From Thermodesulfovibrionia bacterium (GTDB taxonomy: Bacteria; Nitrospirota; Thermodesulfovibrionia; UBA6902): a stretch of DNA of 37,109 nt. The stretch is taken from NCBI GenBank assembly GCA_020053105.1, contig JAGVNU010000116.1, positions 1 to 37,109 of the forward strand, written 5' to 3'. Numbering within the stretch: the first letter of the stretch is position 1; each line of letters starts with the position of its first letter. Shown here piece after piece: positions 1 to 8,009 of the stretch. The position numbers and the translations under genes were made by a program. The notes under the pieces are model-generated. The model searched no databases. It was not told the origin of the DNA and saw nothing but the letters and a program-made list of their open reading frames with translations.

Positions 1-366
1 ATTTACGAAGCCATAGATAATATTAAAAAAGCCCTTGAGGGCATGCTGGAGCCTACTATTACAGAGAAGGTCCTTGGCAGGGCCGAGGTAAGAAGTCTCT
101 TTCAGATATCGCGTATCGGGACCATTGCCGGCTGTTATGTTATTGATGGAAAAATCGCAAGATCAAGCGCCGGCATCAGGGTAATAAGAGACAACATTGT
201 TATCTATGACAGCAAGCTCTCATCGCTTAAGAGATTCAAGGATGATGTGAAGGAAGTCCAGACCGGATATGAATGCGGAATCATGATAGAAAACTTCAAT
301 GACATGAAAGTAGGCGACATTCTGGAGAATTATATCAGGGAAGAAGTCGCCACCAAATTTGAATAA
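1..366 (+). CDS. infB: Translation initiation factor IF-2, C-terminal fragment
   Basis: This is the 3' end of an open frame that is already open at the first base of the window; about 121 residues remain before the TAA. The visible part matches the last beta-barrel domain of IF-2 (C2/domain IV), which binds the formylated methionyl end of initiator tRNA. The diagnostic stretch is the segment around residues 20-55, with [15 protein letters not shown] followed by the [15 protein letters not shown] pattern, and the typical [18 protein letters not shown] near the end. The GTPase domain lies outside the window. It is followed by DUF503, rbfA, nrnA and truB genes, the classical nusA-infB-rbfA-truB neighbourhood, which supports the call. 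The fragment is cut by the window edge, not by a mutation. Confidence 0.95.
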   Translation: MYEAIDNIKKALEGMLEPTITEKVLGRAEVRSLFQISRIGTIAGCYVIDGKIARSSAGIRVIRDNIVIYDSKLSSLKRFKDDVKEVQTGYECGIMIENFNDMKVGDILENYIREEVATKFE

Positions 367-511
367 AGTCCCTTCCATCTCACACTACCTTAAACATGTC
401 CAAAGCCCAAACGCCAGACGACAATAGCCCAAAATATCCCAATTACCGATTTTTCAATCTGGCTTTTGGAATTTATTTGCTATTTGGGATTTGATTATTG
501 GAATTTCAATA

Positions 512-793
512 ATGATCATCGGTCTCCTCACACTTGATTTACACATCTTTGAAGCCCATTCCCTGAAAGAAAAAAGGTTCGTCATCAAAAGTCTCATTGA
601 CAGAATAAAAAACAAGTTCAATGTCTCTGTGGCGGAAGTCGACGCCAATGATCTCTGGCAGCGGAGCGTTATCGGGATAGCATTCGTCTCAAACGAGACG
701 GTGATGGTAAATAAGGTTTTTGAACAGATCAAAAACCTGGTGGTCAGCATCCATTCCGTGGAATTGCTGGATTCACAGATGGAGCTGTTGTAA
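512..793 (+). CDS. DUF503 (YlxP-like) family protein
   Basis: A 93-residue protein starting MIIGLLTLDL. The HSLKEKR motif near residue 15 and the pattern of short alternating beta strands and helices are typical of DUF503, a small family usually encoded between infB and rbfA in bacteria. The YlxP member has been linked to ribosome or RNA maturation, but the biochemical role is not settled. The start was set at the ATG at 512, not the in-frame TTG at 491, because family members begin directly with the first beta strand. No strong ribosome-binding site is visible. The 5' flank (about 400-511) is low-complexity sequence rich in CCCAA and TTGGGA words, so the immediate upstream region looks like a dispersed repeat and not a conserved leader. 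Confidence 0.85.
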   Translation: MIIGLLTLDLHIFEAHSLKEKRFVIKSLIDRIKNKFNVSVAEVDANDLWQRSVIGIAFVSNETVMVNKVFEQIKNLVVSIHSVELLDSQMELL

Positions 794-965
794 GACTTAT
801 TCCGCATTCTGCATTATGCACAGCAGATTCGCATAGATCTTTGTTCCGTGGAAGGAAGCCCTTACGGGCGGTAGTGTATAATTGTCATATTACAACTGCA
901 TCTTAATTCCAACTTTTACAGGAAGAAAAAGCGGGAAATCACAAGCGCAATTTAAGGAGCATTAA

Positions 966-1718
966 ATGCTGATAGGAAGAAACGACGCCTGCCCATGCGG
1001 GAGCGGGAAGAAATATAAGAACTGCTGCCTGAGCAAGGCATATGTTGAAAAAGGAGCAGGCAAAGAAGACGCTGTCAGGGCAAAGGTCGTACAGGACCTT
1101 TTGAAGTTCTTCAACGAGAACTTTGCAGACAGTCTGGCGGACGCGCACTATATATTCTGGAATGATTTTGTTCCTGAACAGCATCTGGATGAAGCAACCC
1201 TTTCACTGGCGGACATAAACTTCTGGGAGTGGGTTGTGCATGATTATCTGATTGATGAAGAAGATGAGAAGACCCTCATCGACCTCTACCTGGAGAGCGG
1301 CAGTAAAATATCAATCGATGAGCACAGGGTATTGTCCATGATGAAGAATGCCGTCATCAGCCTTTATGAAGCGCAGGAGGTGTTCCCGGAGAAAGGGCTG
1401 CTGCTGAAAGACCTGTTACTTGGCGGGGAATACGATGTTAGGGAGAAGGAGGCCACAAAAAGCGCGCGGAAATGGGACATCTTTGCGACAAGACTCTTAT
1501 TTGTTGACGGCATTTATATTATGAGCGGGGCTGTCTATCCCTATCATCTGGAACAGAAAGAACCGATACTTGAAGACATCCATGCAACGTTTGAGGACTA
1601 CAGGGATGACTTCCCGGATGATGCTATGGATGTGTTCTTGAAAACGAACAGCGATCTGTTCAATTTCCACTGGTATTACCCTGTTCAGAATCCGCCTGGA
1701 CTCAAAAGAGATACATAA
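966..1718 (+). CDS. SEC-C motif-containing protein
   Basis: A 250-residue soluble protein whose first 22 residues form a SEC-C zinc-binding motif (CPCGSGKKYKNCC, metal ligands Cys-x-Cys and Cys-Cys). This is the motif found at the C-terminus of SecA and in many uncharacterised proteins. The rest is acidic, aromatic-rich and helical, with no membrane segment, and I do not recognise a second domain. An AAGGAG ribosome-binding site lies just upstream of the ATG. It sits between the DUF503 gene and rbfA, in the same direction. This suggests co-expression with translation factors, though the gene is not a standard member of that operon. Its function is unknown; a zinc-dependent protein or ribosome interaction is only a guess. 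Confidence 0.85.
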   Translation: MLIGRNDACPCGSGKKYKNCCLSKAYVEKGAGKEDAVRAKVVQDLLKFFNENFADSLADAHYIFWNDFVPEQHLDEATLSLADINFWEWVVHDYLIDEEDEKTLIDLYLESGSKISIDEHRVLSMMKNAVISLYEAQEVFPEKGLLLKDLLLGGEYDVREKEATKSARKWDIFATRLLFVDGIYIMSGAVYPYHLEQKEPILEDIHATFEDYRDDFPDDAMDVFLKTNSDLFNFHWYYPVQNPPGLKRDT

Positions 1719-1781
1719 GTGGATTACTGTTTGATTAATAAGTAAAATAAATAACAAACATTTAAAGAAAGATAAAATACC

Positions 1782-2159
1782 ATGCATCCTTTTAAAAGAT
1801 CCTCAAGGGTCAGCGACTCAATCAGGAAGGAAGTCGCTGATATCATAATGAACAAAATCAAGCACAAAGATCTCGGCTTTGTGACCGTAACAGACGCGAA
1901 GGTAAGCGACGACCTGATACATGCCACTGTTTATGTGAGTGTGCTGAATGCCGAGGAGGGAGAAAAAATAGTAAAAAAACTCAACTCAGCTGCATCTTTT
2001 ATAAAGGGGGAGCTTGGCAGGAGGTTAAAGATGAGACGTGTGCCGACATTAGTGTTCAGGATAGATGAATCGATTCAGTACGGCATGAAAATCGACAAAC
2101 TGCTTGACGACATCAAATCAGAAAGGAGCACCCCCGACTCAGATGAAGATCTCTTCTAA
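1782..2159 (+). CDS. rbfA: Ribosome-binding factor A
   Basis: A 125-residue protein of normal family length. RbfA is a KH-type RNA-binding protein that associates with the 30S subunit during late 16S rRNA 5'-end maturation. The family signature is visible: an N-terminal RSSRVSDSIRKEVADII helix, the central VTVTDAKVSDDLIHATVYVSVL strand pair, and the C-terminal LKMRRVPTLVFRIDESIQYG segment with the basic RMRRVP-like motif. The gene lies after infB and before nrnA/truB. Its last 17 bases overlap the start of the nrnA reading frame, so translation of the two is probably coupled. Confidence 0.95.
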   Translation: MHPFKRSSRVSDSIRKEVADIIMNKIKHKDLGFVTVTDAKVSDDLIHATVYVSVLNAEEGEKIVKKLNSAASFIKGELGRRLKMRRVPTLVFRIDESIQYGMKIDKLLDDIKSERSTPDSDEDLF

Positions 2160-3120
2160 ACTTCTCAACCTGATTAAGCAAAGCAAATCCTTTCTTATAG
2201 TAGGTCACATTAACCCGGAAGCCGATTCCCTTGGATCGTCACTGGCGCTGTCCCTCGGGTTAAGGAAACTGGGGAAAAAAGACATATGCGTCCTTAGCCG
2301 GGACCCGGTGCCTGAGACCCTGATGTTCCTGCCCTCATCAAGAATTGTCAGACCAAAACCGCCTGCCAGGGAGTTTGATGTTGTATTTTTACTGGACTGT
2401 AATGAAGTGAAGCGGACCGGCTTTGAAGGCTTCAGGGCAAAGAAGACAGCTGTTATCGATCACCATGTCCTCCCGGCTGATGCGGCAGCGTCTGAATTCT
2501 ACAAGTCGCTGTCTGCAAGCCTCATTGATCCTGGCGCCGCTGCCGCTGGACTGCTTGTATACAGGGTCCTAACTGCCCTTGAGGTGCCACTTGATAAAGA
2601 CATAGCTACAAACCTGTATACGGCAATACTCACAGATACAGGAGGCTTCAGATATTCAAACGCCTCATCCGAGTCATTAAAGACAGCGGCCCATCTTGTT
2701 GATGCAGGCGCAAAACCTTGGGACATATCAAAAGAGGTGTATGAAAGCATCCCATTCAAATCATTAAAACTTTTAGGGCTGTCCCTTGCTACCCTGGAGA
2801 GAAAAGACGGTATGGCATGGATCAATACTACAAAACATATGTTCGGCAAGACAGGCGCTACTTCCGAGGATTCTGAGGACTTTGTCGATTTCCCGAGAAA
2901 AGTCAAAGATGTTGAAGTTGCCATTTTCTTCAGACAAGACGGTGAAAAGTCATTCAAGCTCAGTCTCCGCTCAAAAGGCAGGGTCGATGTACAGAAGATA
3001 GCCAAGAGTTTCGGAGGAGGAGGACACGTCGCCGCTGCAGGATGCAAAATAAACGGCACATTGAAAGAGGTACAGGATAAGGTCTTCAAAGTCGTCAAGA
3101 AAGCCATGAAAGAAAGTTAA
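2143..3120 (+). CDS. nrnA: DHH/DHHA1 family phosphoesterase (bifunctional oligoribonuclease / pAp phosphatase, NrnA type)
   Basis: A 325-residue protein of the DHH superfamily. NrnA enzymes degrade nano-RNAs of 2-5 nucleotides and remove the 3' phosphate from pAp in the cytoplasm, using Mn2+. Motifs seen in order are GHINPEADSLGSSLAL near residue 22 (metal-binding Asp in the PEADS segment), LLDCN, the DHH triad in VIDHHVL, TDTGGFRYSN, and the C-terminal DHHA1 substrate loop FGGGGHVAAAG. The ATG at 2143 was chosen over the in-frame ATG at 2104. It places MKISSKLLNLIKQSKSFLIVGH at the N-terminus as in relatives, and an AAAGGAGC sequence precedes it. It overlaps rbfA by 17 bases and precedes truB, the usual order in many phyla. 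Confidence 0.92.
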   Translation: MKISSKLLNLIKQSKSFLIVGHINPEADSLGSSLALSLGLRKLGKKDICVLSRDPVPETLMFLPSSRIVRPKPPAREFDVVFLLDCNEVKRTGFEGFRAKKTAVIDHHVLPADAAASEFYKSLSASLIDPGAAAAGLLVYRVLTALEVPLDKDIATNLYTAILTDTGGFRYSNASSESLKTAAHLVDAGAKPWDISKEVYESIPFKSLKLLGLSLATLERKDGMAWINTTKHMFGKTGATSEDSEDFVDFPRKVKDVEVAIFFRQDGEKSFKLSLRSKGRVDVQKIAKSFGGGGHVAAAGCKINGTLKEVQDKVFKVVKKAMKES

Positions 3121-3147
3121 CAGAGCAATTGCAAAGTCATCAAGGGC

Positions 3148-3202
3148 AGGCACAAAGGCACAGAATTTTAACTTTGTCACTTTGTGCCTTTAAACCTTTT
3201 TT
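3148..3202 (+). terminator. Terminator-like hairpin between nrnA and truB
   Basis: A perfect 10-bp inverted repeat, AGGCACAAAG at 3148-3157 and CTTTGTGCCT at 3180-3189, encloses a 22-base loop region that can pair partially. A run of six T follows at 3197-3202, offset by about seven bases from the stem. This resembles a weak Rho-independent terminator on the + strand, 28 bases after the nrnA stop. The offset of the T-run makes it less than canonical, so partial read-through into truB is plausible. Confidence 0.4.
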
Positions 3203-3271
3203 ACCTGATTAATTCCAAGTCAAACATTCATGTTAAAACAGCTGAAATCTAGTCCTTAACAGGTTACCTGA

Positions 3272-4168
3272 GTGGATATTTTAATAAGCATAAACAAACC
3301 CAAAGACATTACATCTCATGATGCTGTCGCCAGCGTAAAAAGGATATTGAACGTGAAGAAGGCCGGGCACACCGGCACACTTGATCCGCTTGCGACCGGG
3401 CTTCTCATTATTTGCATAAACAGGGGCACGCGGCTCGCGTCATATTTTTCCGGCCTTGATAAAGAATATAAGTCTGTGATGAAACTCGGAGAGACCACCG
3501 ACACTCAGGACGCATACGGCAAGATTATCGCTCAAAGCAATATTAATAATGTTGATAATGACCTTATAGAGGACACTATAACCTCTTTTGAAGGGACATC
3601 GCTTCAACATCCCCCCATGTTTTCAGCATTGAAACATAAAGGCCAGTCGCTTTATAAATACGCCAGGCAGGGAATCGAGGTTGAACGCAGCCATAGAGAA
3701 ATAACCATTCACAGCGTCAGGCTGATAGATATCAACCTCCCCTATGTAACGTTTAAGGTCCGTTGCTCAAAGGGCACTTATATAAGGACCTTGTGTAATG
3801 ATATAGGGGAAAAGCTGGGGGTCGGGGCACATCTTCTTGAGCTGGAACGTACTGCAATAGGACCTTTCAACCTTGCAAACAGTCTGACTCTTGATGAGTT
3901 GAAATCGGTCAGTGACGGGGAGCGGGCAGACAAAGGGTTTTATACCATGTACGAAGCACTGTCCTGGATGCCTGAATTTAGAATTCAAGAGTCGATGGTG
4001 AAGGCCGTCATACACGGAAACCCGATTCAACTCGGCGTCCTGAGACTGGCTGAAGACTTAAAAACTGCTGCCGGAACAAGAATAGTATCACCTGCCGGAG
4101 ACCTGCTGGCAATCGGTAGTTATTCACCCGGTAATAATGAAATAAAGATGGACGTTGTATTAGCTTAA
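3272..4168 (+). CDS. truB: tRNA pseudouridine(55) synthase TruB
   Basis: A 298-residue enzyme that converts U55 in the T-loop of tRNAs to pseudouridine. The catalytic Asp is D38 in the motif GHTGTLDPLATG. Other family signatures include the KEYKSVMKLGETTDTQDAYG segment, the PPMFSALKHKGQSLYKYARQG loop, and KCSKGTYIRTL-like CSKGTYIRTLCNDIG. The C-terminal part (from about residue 225) is consistent with a PUA-like tail. The start is GTG at 3272, which gives MDILISINKPKDITSHDAV as in other TruB proteins. The gene follows nrnA after 151 bases containing a terminator-like hairpin and is followed 9 bases later by a DUF167 gene. Confidence 0.95.
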   Translation: MDILISINKPKDITSHDAVASVKRILNVKKAGHTGTLDPLATGLLIICINRGTRLASYFSGLDKEYKSVMKLGETTDTQDAYGKIIAQSNINNVDNDLIEDTITSFEGTSLQHPPMFSALKHKGQSLYKYARQGIEVERSHREITIHSVRLIDINLPYVTFKVRCSKGTYIRTLCNDIGEKLGVGAHLLELERTAIGPFNLANSLTLDELKSVSDGERADKGFYTMYEALSWMPEFRIQESMVKAVIHGNPIQLGVLRLAEDLKTAAGTRIVSPAGDLLAIGSYSPGNNEIKMDVVLA

Positions 4169-4177
4169 CTCAGGGTC

Positions 4178-4477
4178 ATGCGGTCCATGAAAAAATCAAC
4201 GGCAAAGGCTCAGAATGAATTAATACTCAAAATCAAGGTCGAGCCGCGGTCTTCAAAGTCAGGGGTGGTCGGTCCTTACGGCGATGCACTGAAGGTCAAG
4301 CTTACCTCCCCTCCGGTCGAAGGGAAAGCCAATAAGGAACTCATAGAAGTCCTTGCCAGGGAATTCGGCATCTCCAAAAAAGATATCGGGATAATTTCAG
4401 GGCAATCTTCAAAAAACAAAATCGTTAGGCTTATCGGCGTGAAAGCTATTGATGAGAGGAAAGGGACAGGACAATAA
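4178..4477 (+). CDS. DUF167 (YggU-like) family protein
   Basis: A 99-residue basic protein. The DUF167/YggU fold is recognised from VEPRSSKSGVVG, the LKVKLTSPPVEGKANKELIEVLA motif in the middle, and the C-terminal ISGQSSKNKIVRLIG strand. Family members are small alpha/beta proteins of unknown biochemical role. Two in-frame ATG codons (4178 and 4187) are possible; the first has a weak CAGGG upstream. It begins 9 bases after truB in the same direction and is probably the last gene of the infB-truB transcription unit, since the next gene is on the opposite strand about 520 bases away. Confidence 0.85.
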   Translation: MRSMKKSTAKAQNELILKIKVEPRSSKSGVVGPYGDALKVKLTSPPVEGKANKELIEVLAREFGISKKDIGIISGQSSKNKIVRLIGVKAIDERKGTGQ

Positions 4478-4997
4478 ATGAAGACATTATACTTATCTGT
4501 TGAATCTTTTACTACTGAATCACGCTTCTGCAAATGGGGTTGTCAACGCAAAAGTATAATGTAACTCAGGGAATGCGCTGTTGTAGATAACACCAAATCG
4601 AGGATTCTTGGATCACGGAAAAACATTTATTTACAGTTGAAAGATGAAGGAGAAGTGCACGATCAACAGCATTTTATTATTTGCGTCTTTTGCTGACAAA
4701 GATGGAGTGTAAATAATTCTGACGACGGCGGCCGTTTTCATCAGTAGTGGCCTTCTCATGTCGAGAATTGCCACTAACTATTCTCAGAAGCAGTTATTTG
4801 TTGGACTTATTGCTGCTTCGCATAAATCAACAAATTCAATAATGCACCAGAGGGCTTGATTTATTCCAGAAAGAGAGAAATTCGGATCACGGACAATCTT
4901 TGCTTCGGCATTGAGGTGAGGATGTTAGAAGATGCCCTTTCTTTAGTAATCGTTAATTTTACTTGCAGTCACGATGAACTGATGTTCCGCGATAAAA
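4478..4997. other. Gene-free convergent intergenic region with two hairpins
   Basis: About 520 bases separate the convergent DUF167 and cation-exchanger genes, and no credible coding frame is present. Two stem-loops are visible. The first (4745-4776) pairs TAGTGGC with GCCACTA and then TTCTC with GAGAA around the loop ATGTC. The second (4796-4835) pairs ATTTGTTG with CAACAAAT and continues imperfectly towards the loop TGCTTC. Neither is followed by a T-run. The ten-base word GGATCACGGA occurs twice, near 4612 and 4884. This could be a structured 3' end or boundary element for both operons, or a decayed mobile sequence. I cannot distinguish these possibilities. Confidence 0.5.
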
Positions 4998-5996
4998 TTA
5001 TCTCAACGAATATAACAGCATCAGATTGACCACGTATGCCAGCACTATTCCTATAGAGTCCCATGCAAGGAACAGCCGCTTCTTCTCCGTCCGGTATGTA
5101 AGACCGATAATCGCTATCGCCGTCATCATTATGGCAGATGCCGCCGACACCGCATGACTCGATTGCACAAAGGATAGTATGGGGCCTTTGAAGAAGAAAA
5201 GATCATCAAGAGCGAGGATAAAGATGTTAAAGATATTACTCCCGAAGAGATTGCCGATTGCAAGGTCAACGGCATCCATTTTAACCGCTGAAACCGATAC
5301 GACCACTTCCGGGAGAGACGTAGAAACAGCAATGAATATATTGCCTACAAAGGTCTGTCCCAAACCTGTAGACGCAGCAAGTCCTTCTCCAATCCCCGGC
5401 AGGAACACTGCGGCTATTATAACGATGACCGCATTAAAGACATAATGTGCAACTGCTGTCCGCGTCTGTATTTCCTGATATTTTAATTCGACCGCCATCT
5501 CTTGCACATATTCCGTAATCTGTCTCTTCTCATAAGAATAGACCATACGCATTGCAAGCAGGTAAACAAATATAATCATAATACTGTACACGCCTATCCA
5601 TCCAAGGGGCTGCAGCCGTCCTCCTAAGAACAGCGCCGTAACAACGACACCCAGCATGAGTATCCCGAATCCGGCGGACAGCACATGCCCGTGATGAGCC
5701 TTTGCAGATATGGGCATCGGGCGGTAGATTGCGTCAAGGACGGCAAGGATAAGCATATTGAATACGCAGCTTCCGAGGACGTCGCCTGTAGCGATGTCCG
5801 GTACTCCTGCGTAGGTCACCGAGCTTATCCCTGTCACAAGCTCGGGCAGGGATGTGACTGATGCCATAAGCACAACGCCTATCCACGTCCTGCCGAGGCC
5901 TGTCTTTTCAGCGATTATATCACCGTACTTTGATAGCCTCGTGCCGGCAAAGACTATTGCAGTTGTGCAAACTATGAATACGATCCAGAGGAGCAT
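4998..5996 (-). CDS. Calcium/sodium antiporter (CaCA superfamily, YrbG-like)
   Basis: A 332-residue integral membrane protein with about ten hydrophobic segments in two homologous halves, the architecture of the CaCA cation-exchanger superfamily. Each half carries an alpha-repeat with conserved acidic and Ser/Thr residues. The first is LMASVTSLPELVTGISSV with GDVLGSCVFNMLIL, and the second is FIAVSTSLPEVVVSVSAV with GNLFGSNIFNIFILALDDL. The two Glu residues in the SLPE motifs are the expected ion-binding residues. It most likely exchanges Ca2+ for Na+ or H+ across the inner membrane. The ATG at 5996 is preceded by AGGAA. It is the last of a long minus-strand series of solute and ion-stress genes, 12 bases after a mechanosensitive-type protein, so co-transcription is likely. 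Confidence 0.88.
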   Translation of the reverse strand: MLLWIVFIVCTTAIVFAGTRLSKYGDIIAEKTGLGRTWIGVVLMASVTSLPELVTGISSVTYAGVPDIATGDVLGSCVFNMLILAVLDAIYRPMPISAKAHHGHVLSAGFGILMLGVVVTALFLGGRLQPLGWIGVYSIMIIFVYLLAMRMVYSYEKRQITEYVQEMAVELKYQEIQTRTAVAHYVFNAVIVIIAAVFLPGIGEGLAASTGLGQTFVGNIFIAVSTSLPEVVVSVSAVKMDAVDLAIGNLFGSNIFNIFILALDDLFFFKGPILSFVQSSHAVSAASAIMMTAIAIIGLTYRTEKKRLFLAWDSIGIVLAYVVNLMLLYSLR

Positions 5997-6008
5997 TGTT
6001 CCTGTTTC

Positions 6009-6704
6009 TTACAGATGATTTATCTCGTCCTTTTTCTCTTCACTCTTAATTTTCTTTTCAAGATAATCCTTTGCCAGGCCCCTTCCTCCAAGTCCGAAGG
6101 CTATTGCCAGCGCAAGCACTATGCCCCCGAAGATTATGGCAAAGGTGATGACTATAGTCCCTTTGCCGATGCCGAGCTGTTCGAGGGCCATTGTCCCGGA
6201 AAGTATGAGTATCAGATATTTAGTGAACTTTCCAATGAGATTGGAGAACCTGACGCCGGCATTTACTGACGCAATCAGGGCTGCCCTTCCAAAGAAGTTG
6301 CCCAGCAGATAACCGAACAGGAGTATGAGCAAGGCTGTAAATATATTGGGAAGGTAAAGGAGAAATCTCTCGAAAAGTGTTTCTACTGACGGTATCTGAA
6401 GGGCGCTCAGTGAAATACCCGCAAAAATAATGACGGTAATCCATCCGATGATCCTTGAGAGCAATGCGGAAAAGGGTTCAGTTACGCCTCCTTTTTTCAA
6501 TAATTCCACAGTGCCCGATTTCTCCGAAGCTTTATCAAGTCCGATGGCGGTGAAAAGTCTTGAGAGAATTATTTTCAGCAAAAATCCGAGCGCGATGCCG
6601 ACAATCAGAATGAATATCGAAGTGATAAAGTTCGGAAGAAACTGAATGACCTTATCATAAAATTTCTGGAAAGGTTCCATTATCACCGTTTCGTATATAT
6701 TCAT
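6009..6704 (-). CDS. Mechanosensitive channel-type membrane protein with conserved TM-helix repeats
   Basis: A 231-residue protein dominated by hydrophobic segments. The pattern LPNFITSIFILIVGIALGFLLK near residue 20 recurs as LPNIFTALLILLFGYLLGNFFG near residue 117. This is the conserved TM-helix repeat found in a subgroup of MscS-related channels. The C-terminus is a Gly/Ala-rich helix (GGIVLALAIAFGLGGRGLAKDY) like the pore-lining TM3 of MscS, then a short charged tail. The cytoplasmic beta and alpha/beta domains of full MscS are missing, so it resembles the short TM-helix family. AAAGGAGG precedes the ATG. It probably acts in the inner membrane in the response to osmotic downshift, in keeping with the neighbouring solute-synthesis genes. 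Gating is inferred, not shown. Confidence 0.8.
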   Translation of the reverse strand: MNIYETVIMEPFQKFYDKVIQFLPNFITSIFILIVGIALGFLLKIILSRLFTAIGLDKASEKSGTVELLKKGGVTEPFSALLSRIIGWITVIIFAGISLSALQIPSVETLFERFLLYLPNIFTALLILLFGYLLGNFFGRAALIASVNAGVRFSNLIGKFTKYLILILSGTMALEQLGIGKGTIVITFAIIFGGIVLALAIAFGLGGRGLAKDYLEKKIKSEEKKDEINHL

Positions 6705-6749
6705 GTTAAAAACCTCCTTTCATTTTTCAAGCTTATGGTTTGCAGCCTT

Positions 6750-8009
6750 TTAATCCCATCTCTCCATGAGAATTGTCTTCTTTTCCTCAAACACTTTGCA
6801 CAATCGCTCGATCTTCTCCTCAACCTCCTGCGCGTCGCTGTTCCATGCCTCGATGACAAATGATGCTGTCCTGCCGATATAAAGCGGCGTAAGCGATTTC
6901 AGGAGATGCTCTCTGTTCATTTTCTTTTTGTGAGCCGCTACTGCAAAGCTGTAAATGATCTCGACCCAGATTTCTTCGGGTATATTGAATTCTTCCTTTT
7001 TCAGGCCTTCCGCTTTATCAAGAAAAGCAAGTACCCCCTGTGGAAGAAATTCCTTCCAAATGTCTTTCAACTCCCTGACGCCGAGACTGAATCTCTCCAG
7101 CATCCTGTCGAGGTTGACGGCTACAGGCTCAAGCCCTACGGCGTATTGAAATCCAAAGACAGGCCCCGGCTCTGAGACCTTTATGCTTTTCCATACATCA
7201 CCGTAAGTCTCCATAAGATCAAAGGTTGCGCTCACCACCTGATAGAGCATAGCGCTCAGGTCGGCGCCGGGGTCCTTCGCGTCATGTATCTTCGCGCCGA
7301 GGAATGACTGGCAGACCCTGAAATTATTCGCAATCGCGGTGGTCGTCATCCAGATGTCTATTCCGAATCTTGCAACGTCTGTTTCCCAGACGTCTTTGGT
7401 CAGATAAAATTTTGCGAGCCTGCCCGAAAAACCGAAGTCTCCGCCGATAGGCTGACGTATCCTTTTACCGTAGAGTGCGCGGGTTATCGGATAAACGATG
7501 CTGTTGGTTATGGTCCCGTCGTACTTGTGCCTGTGGTACAGAGGGGCGACGTAATCGAAATCGTTATCCATAACCGGCTTCAAAAGAAGTTCTACCCATT
7601 CCGGCGTAATGCTCCTCAGGTCGGAGTCAACCACTGCGCACGCCTTTGCATCAAGCGCATTCGCAATCTCAAATATAGTCCTGAAGGCGCTGCCCTTGCC
7701 AGGTATGCCGTGATACGGCGTCGTTAATTTGAAAAAGGGCGACACCCTGTGTGAGAGAAGTACCGATTGATAATCCTCCACTGTCGTATTTTGAACAATG
7801 TCCATTGTGCCGTCGGTCGAGCCGCCGTCTGAATTTACGAGCACGCATTTTTTCTCAGGGAAATATTTTGCAAATCCGGCATGTACCGCCTTCACAACAT
7901 GACCTATGGTTTTTGCATTGTTATAACTCGGTATTCCAACGAGGATGTCCGCTTCCCTGATTTCATCAATGCGTGTCTGAACGTCTTTTCTAAAGGCGAA
8001 GTTTGTCAT
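6750..8009 (-). CDS. GT-A fold glycosyltransferase (GT2/GT78-like), possible glycerate-type solute synthase
   Basis: A 419-residue predicted cytoplasmic glycosyltransferase. The N-terminal half is a GT-A domain: ILVGIPSYNNAKTIGHVV (22-39), VNSDGGSTDGT (58-68), GIPGKGSAFR (101-110), and the metal-binding DxD motif D128-S-D130. A later QPIGGDFGFSG motif and FGIDIWMTT resemble the acceptor region of mannosylglycerate synthase (GT78), which has PLGGE and GIDTL at the matching places. This is recalled family knowledge, not an alignment. The ATG at 8009 was chosen; a TTG one codon earlier is possible. The treY stop codon TGA overlaps this ATG by one base, so it is translationally coupled to treY. 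The context suggests synthesis of a sugar-glycerate or related solute, but donor and acceptor are unknown. Confidence 0.75.
   Translation of the reverse strand: MTNFAFRKDVQTRIDEIREADILVGIPSYNNAKTIGHVVKAVHAGFAKYFPEKKCVLVNSDGGSTDGTMDIVQNTTVEDYQSVLLSHRVSPFFKLTTPYHGIPGKGSAFRTIFEIANALDAKACAVVDSDLRSITPEWVELLLKPVMDNDFDYVAPLYHRHKYDGTITNSIVYPITRALYGKRIRQPIGGDFGFSGRLAKFYLTKDVWETDVARFGIDIWMTTTAIANNFRVCQSFLGAKIHDAKDPGADLSAMLYQVVSATFDLMETYGDVWKSIKVSEPGPVFGFQYAVGLEPVAVNLDRMLERFSLGVRELKDIWKEFLPQGVLAFLDKAEGLKKEEFNIPEEIWVEIIYSFAVAAHKKKMNREHLLKSLTPLYIGRTASFVIEAWNSDAQEVEEKIERLCKVFEEKKTILMERWD

Noticed and set aside
454-807. A 117-codon minus-strand frame over the DUF503 gene
   Set aside because: The sense frame matches DUF503 with the HSLKEKR motif; the antisense product has no features.
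2499-3107. A 202-codon minus-strand frame
   Set aside because: It mirrors nrnA, which has all DHH/DHHA1 motifs. The product is Ser/Pro-rich without family features.
4478-4997. Possible degenerate insertion sequence, from the repeated word GGATCACGGA and hairpins
   Set aside because: No transposase-like peptide was readable in any frame, and the two word copies are in the same direction and only ten bases long.
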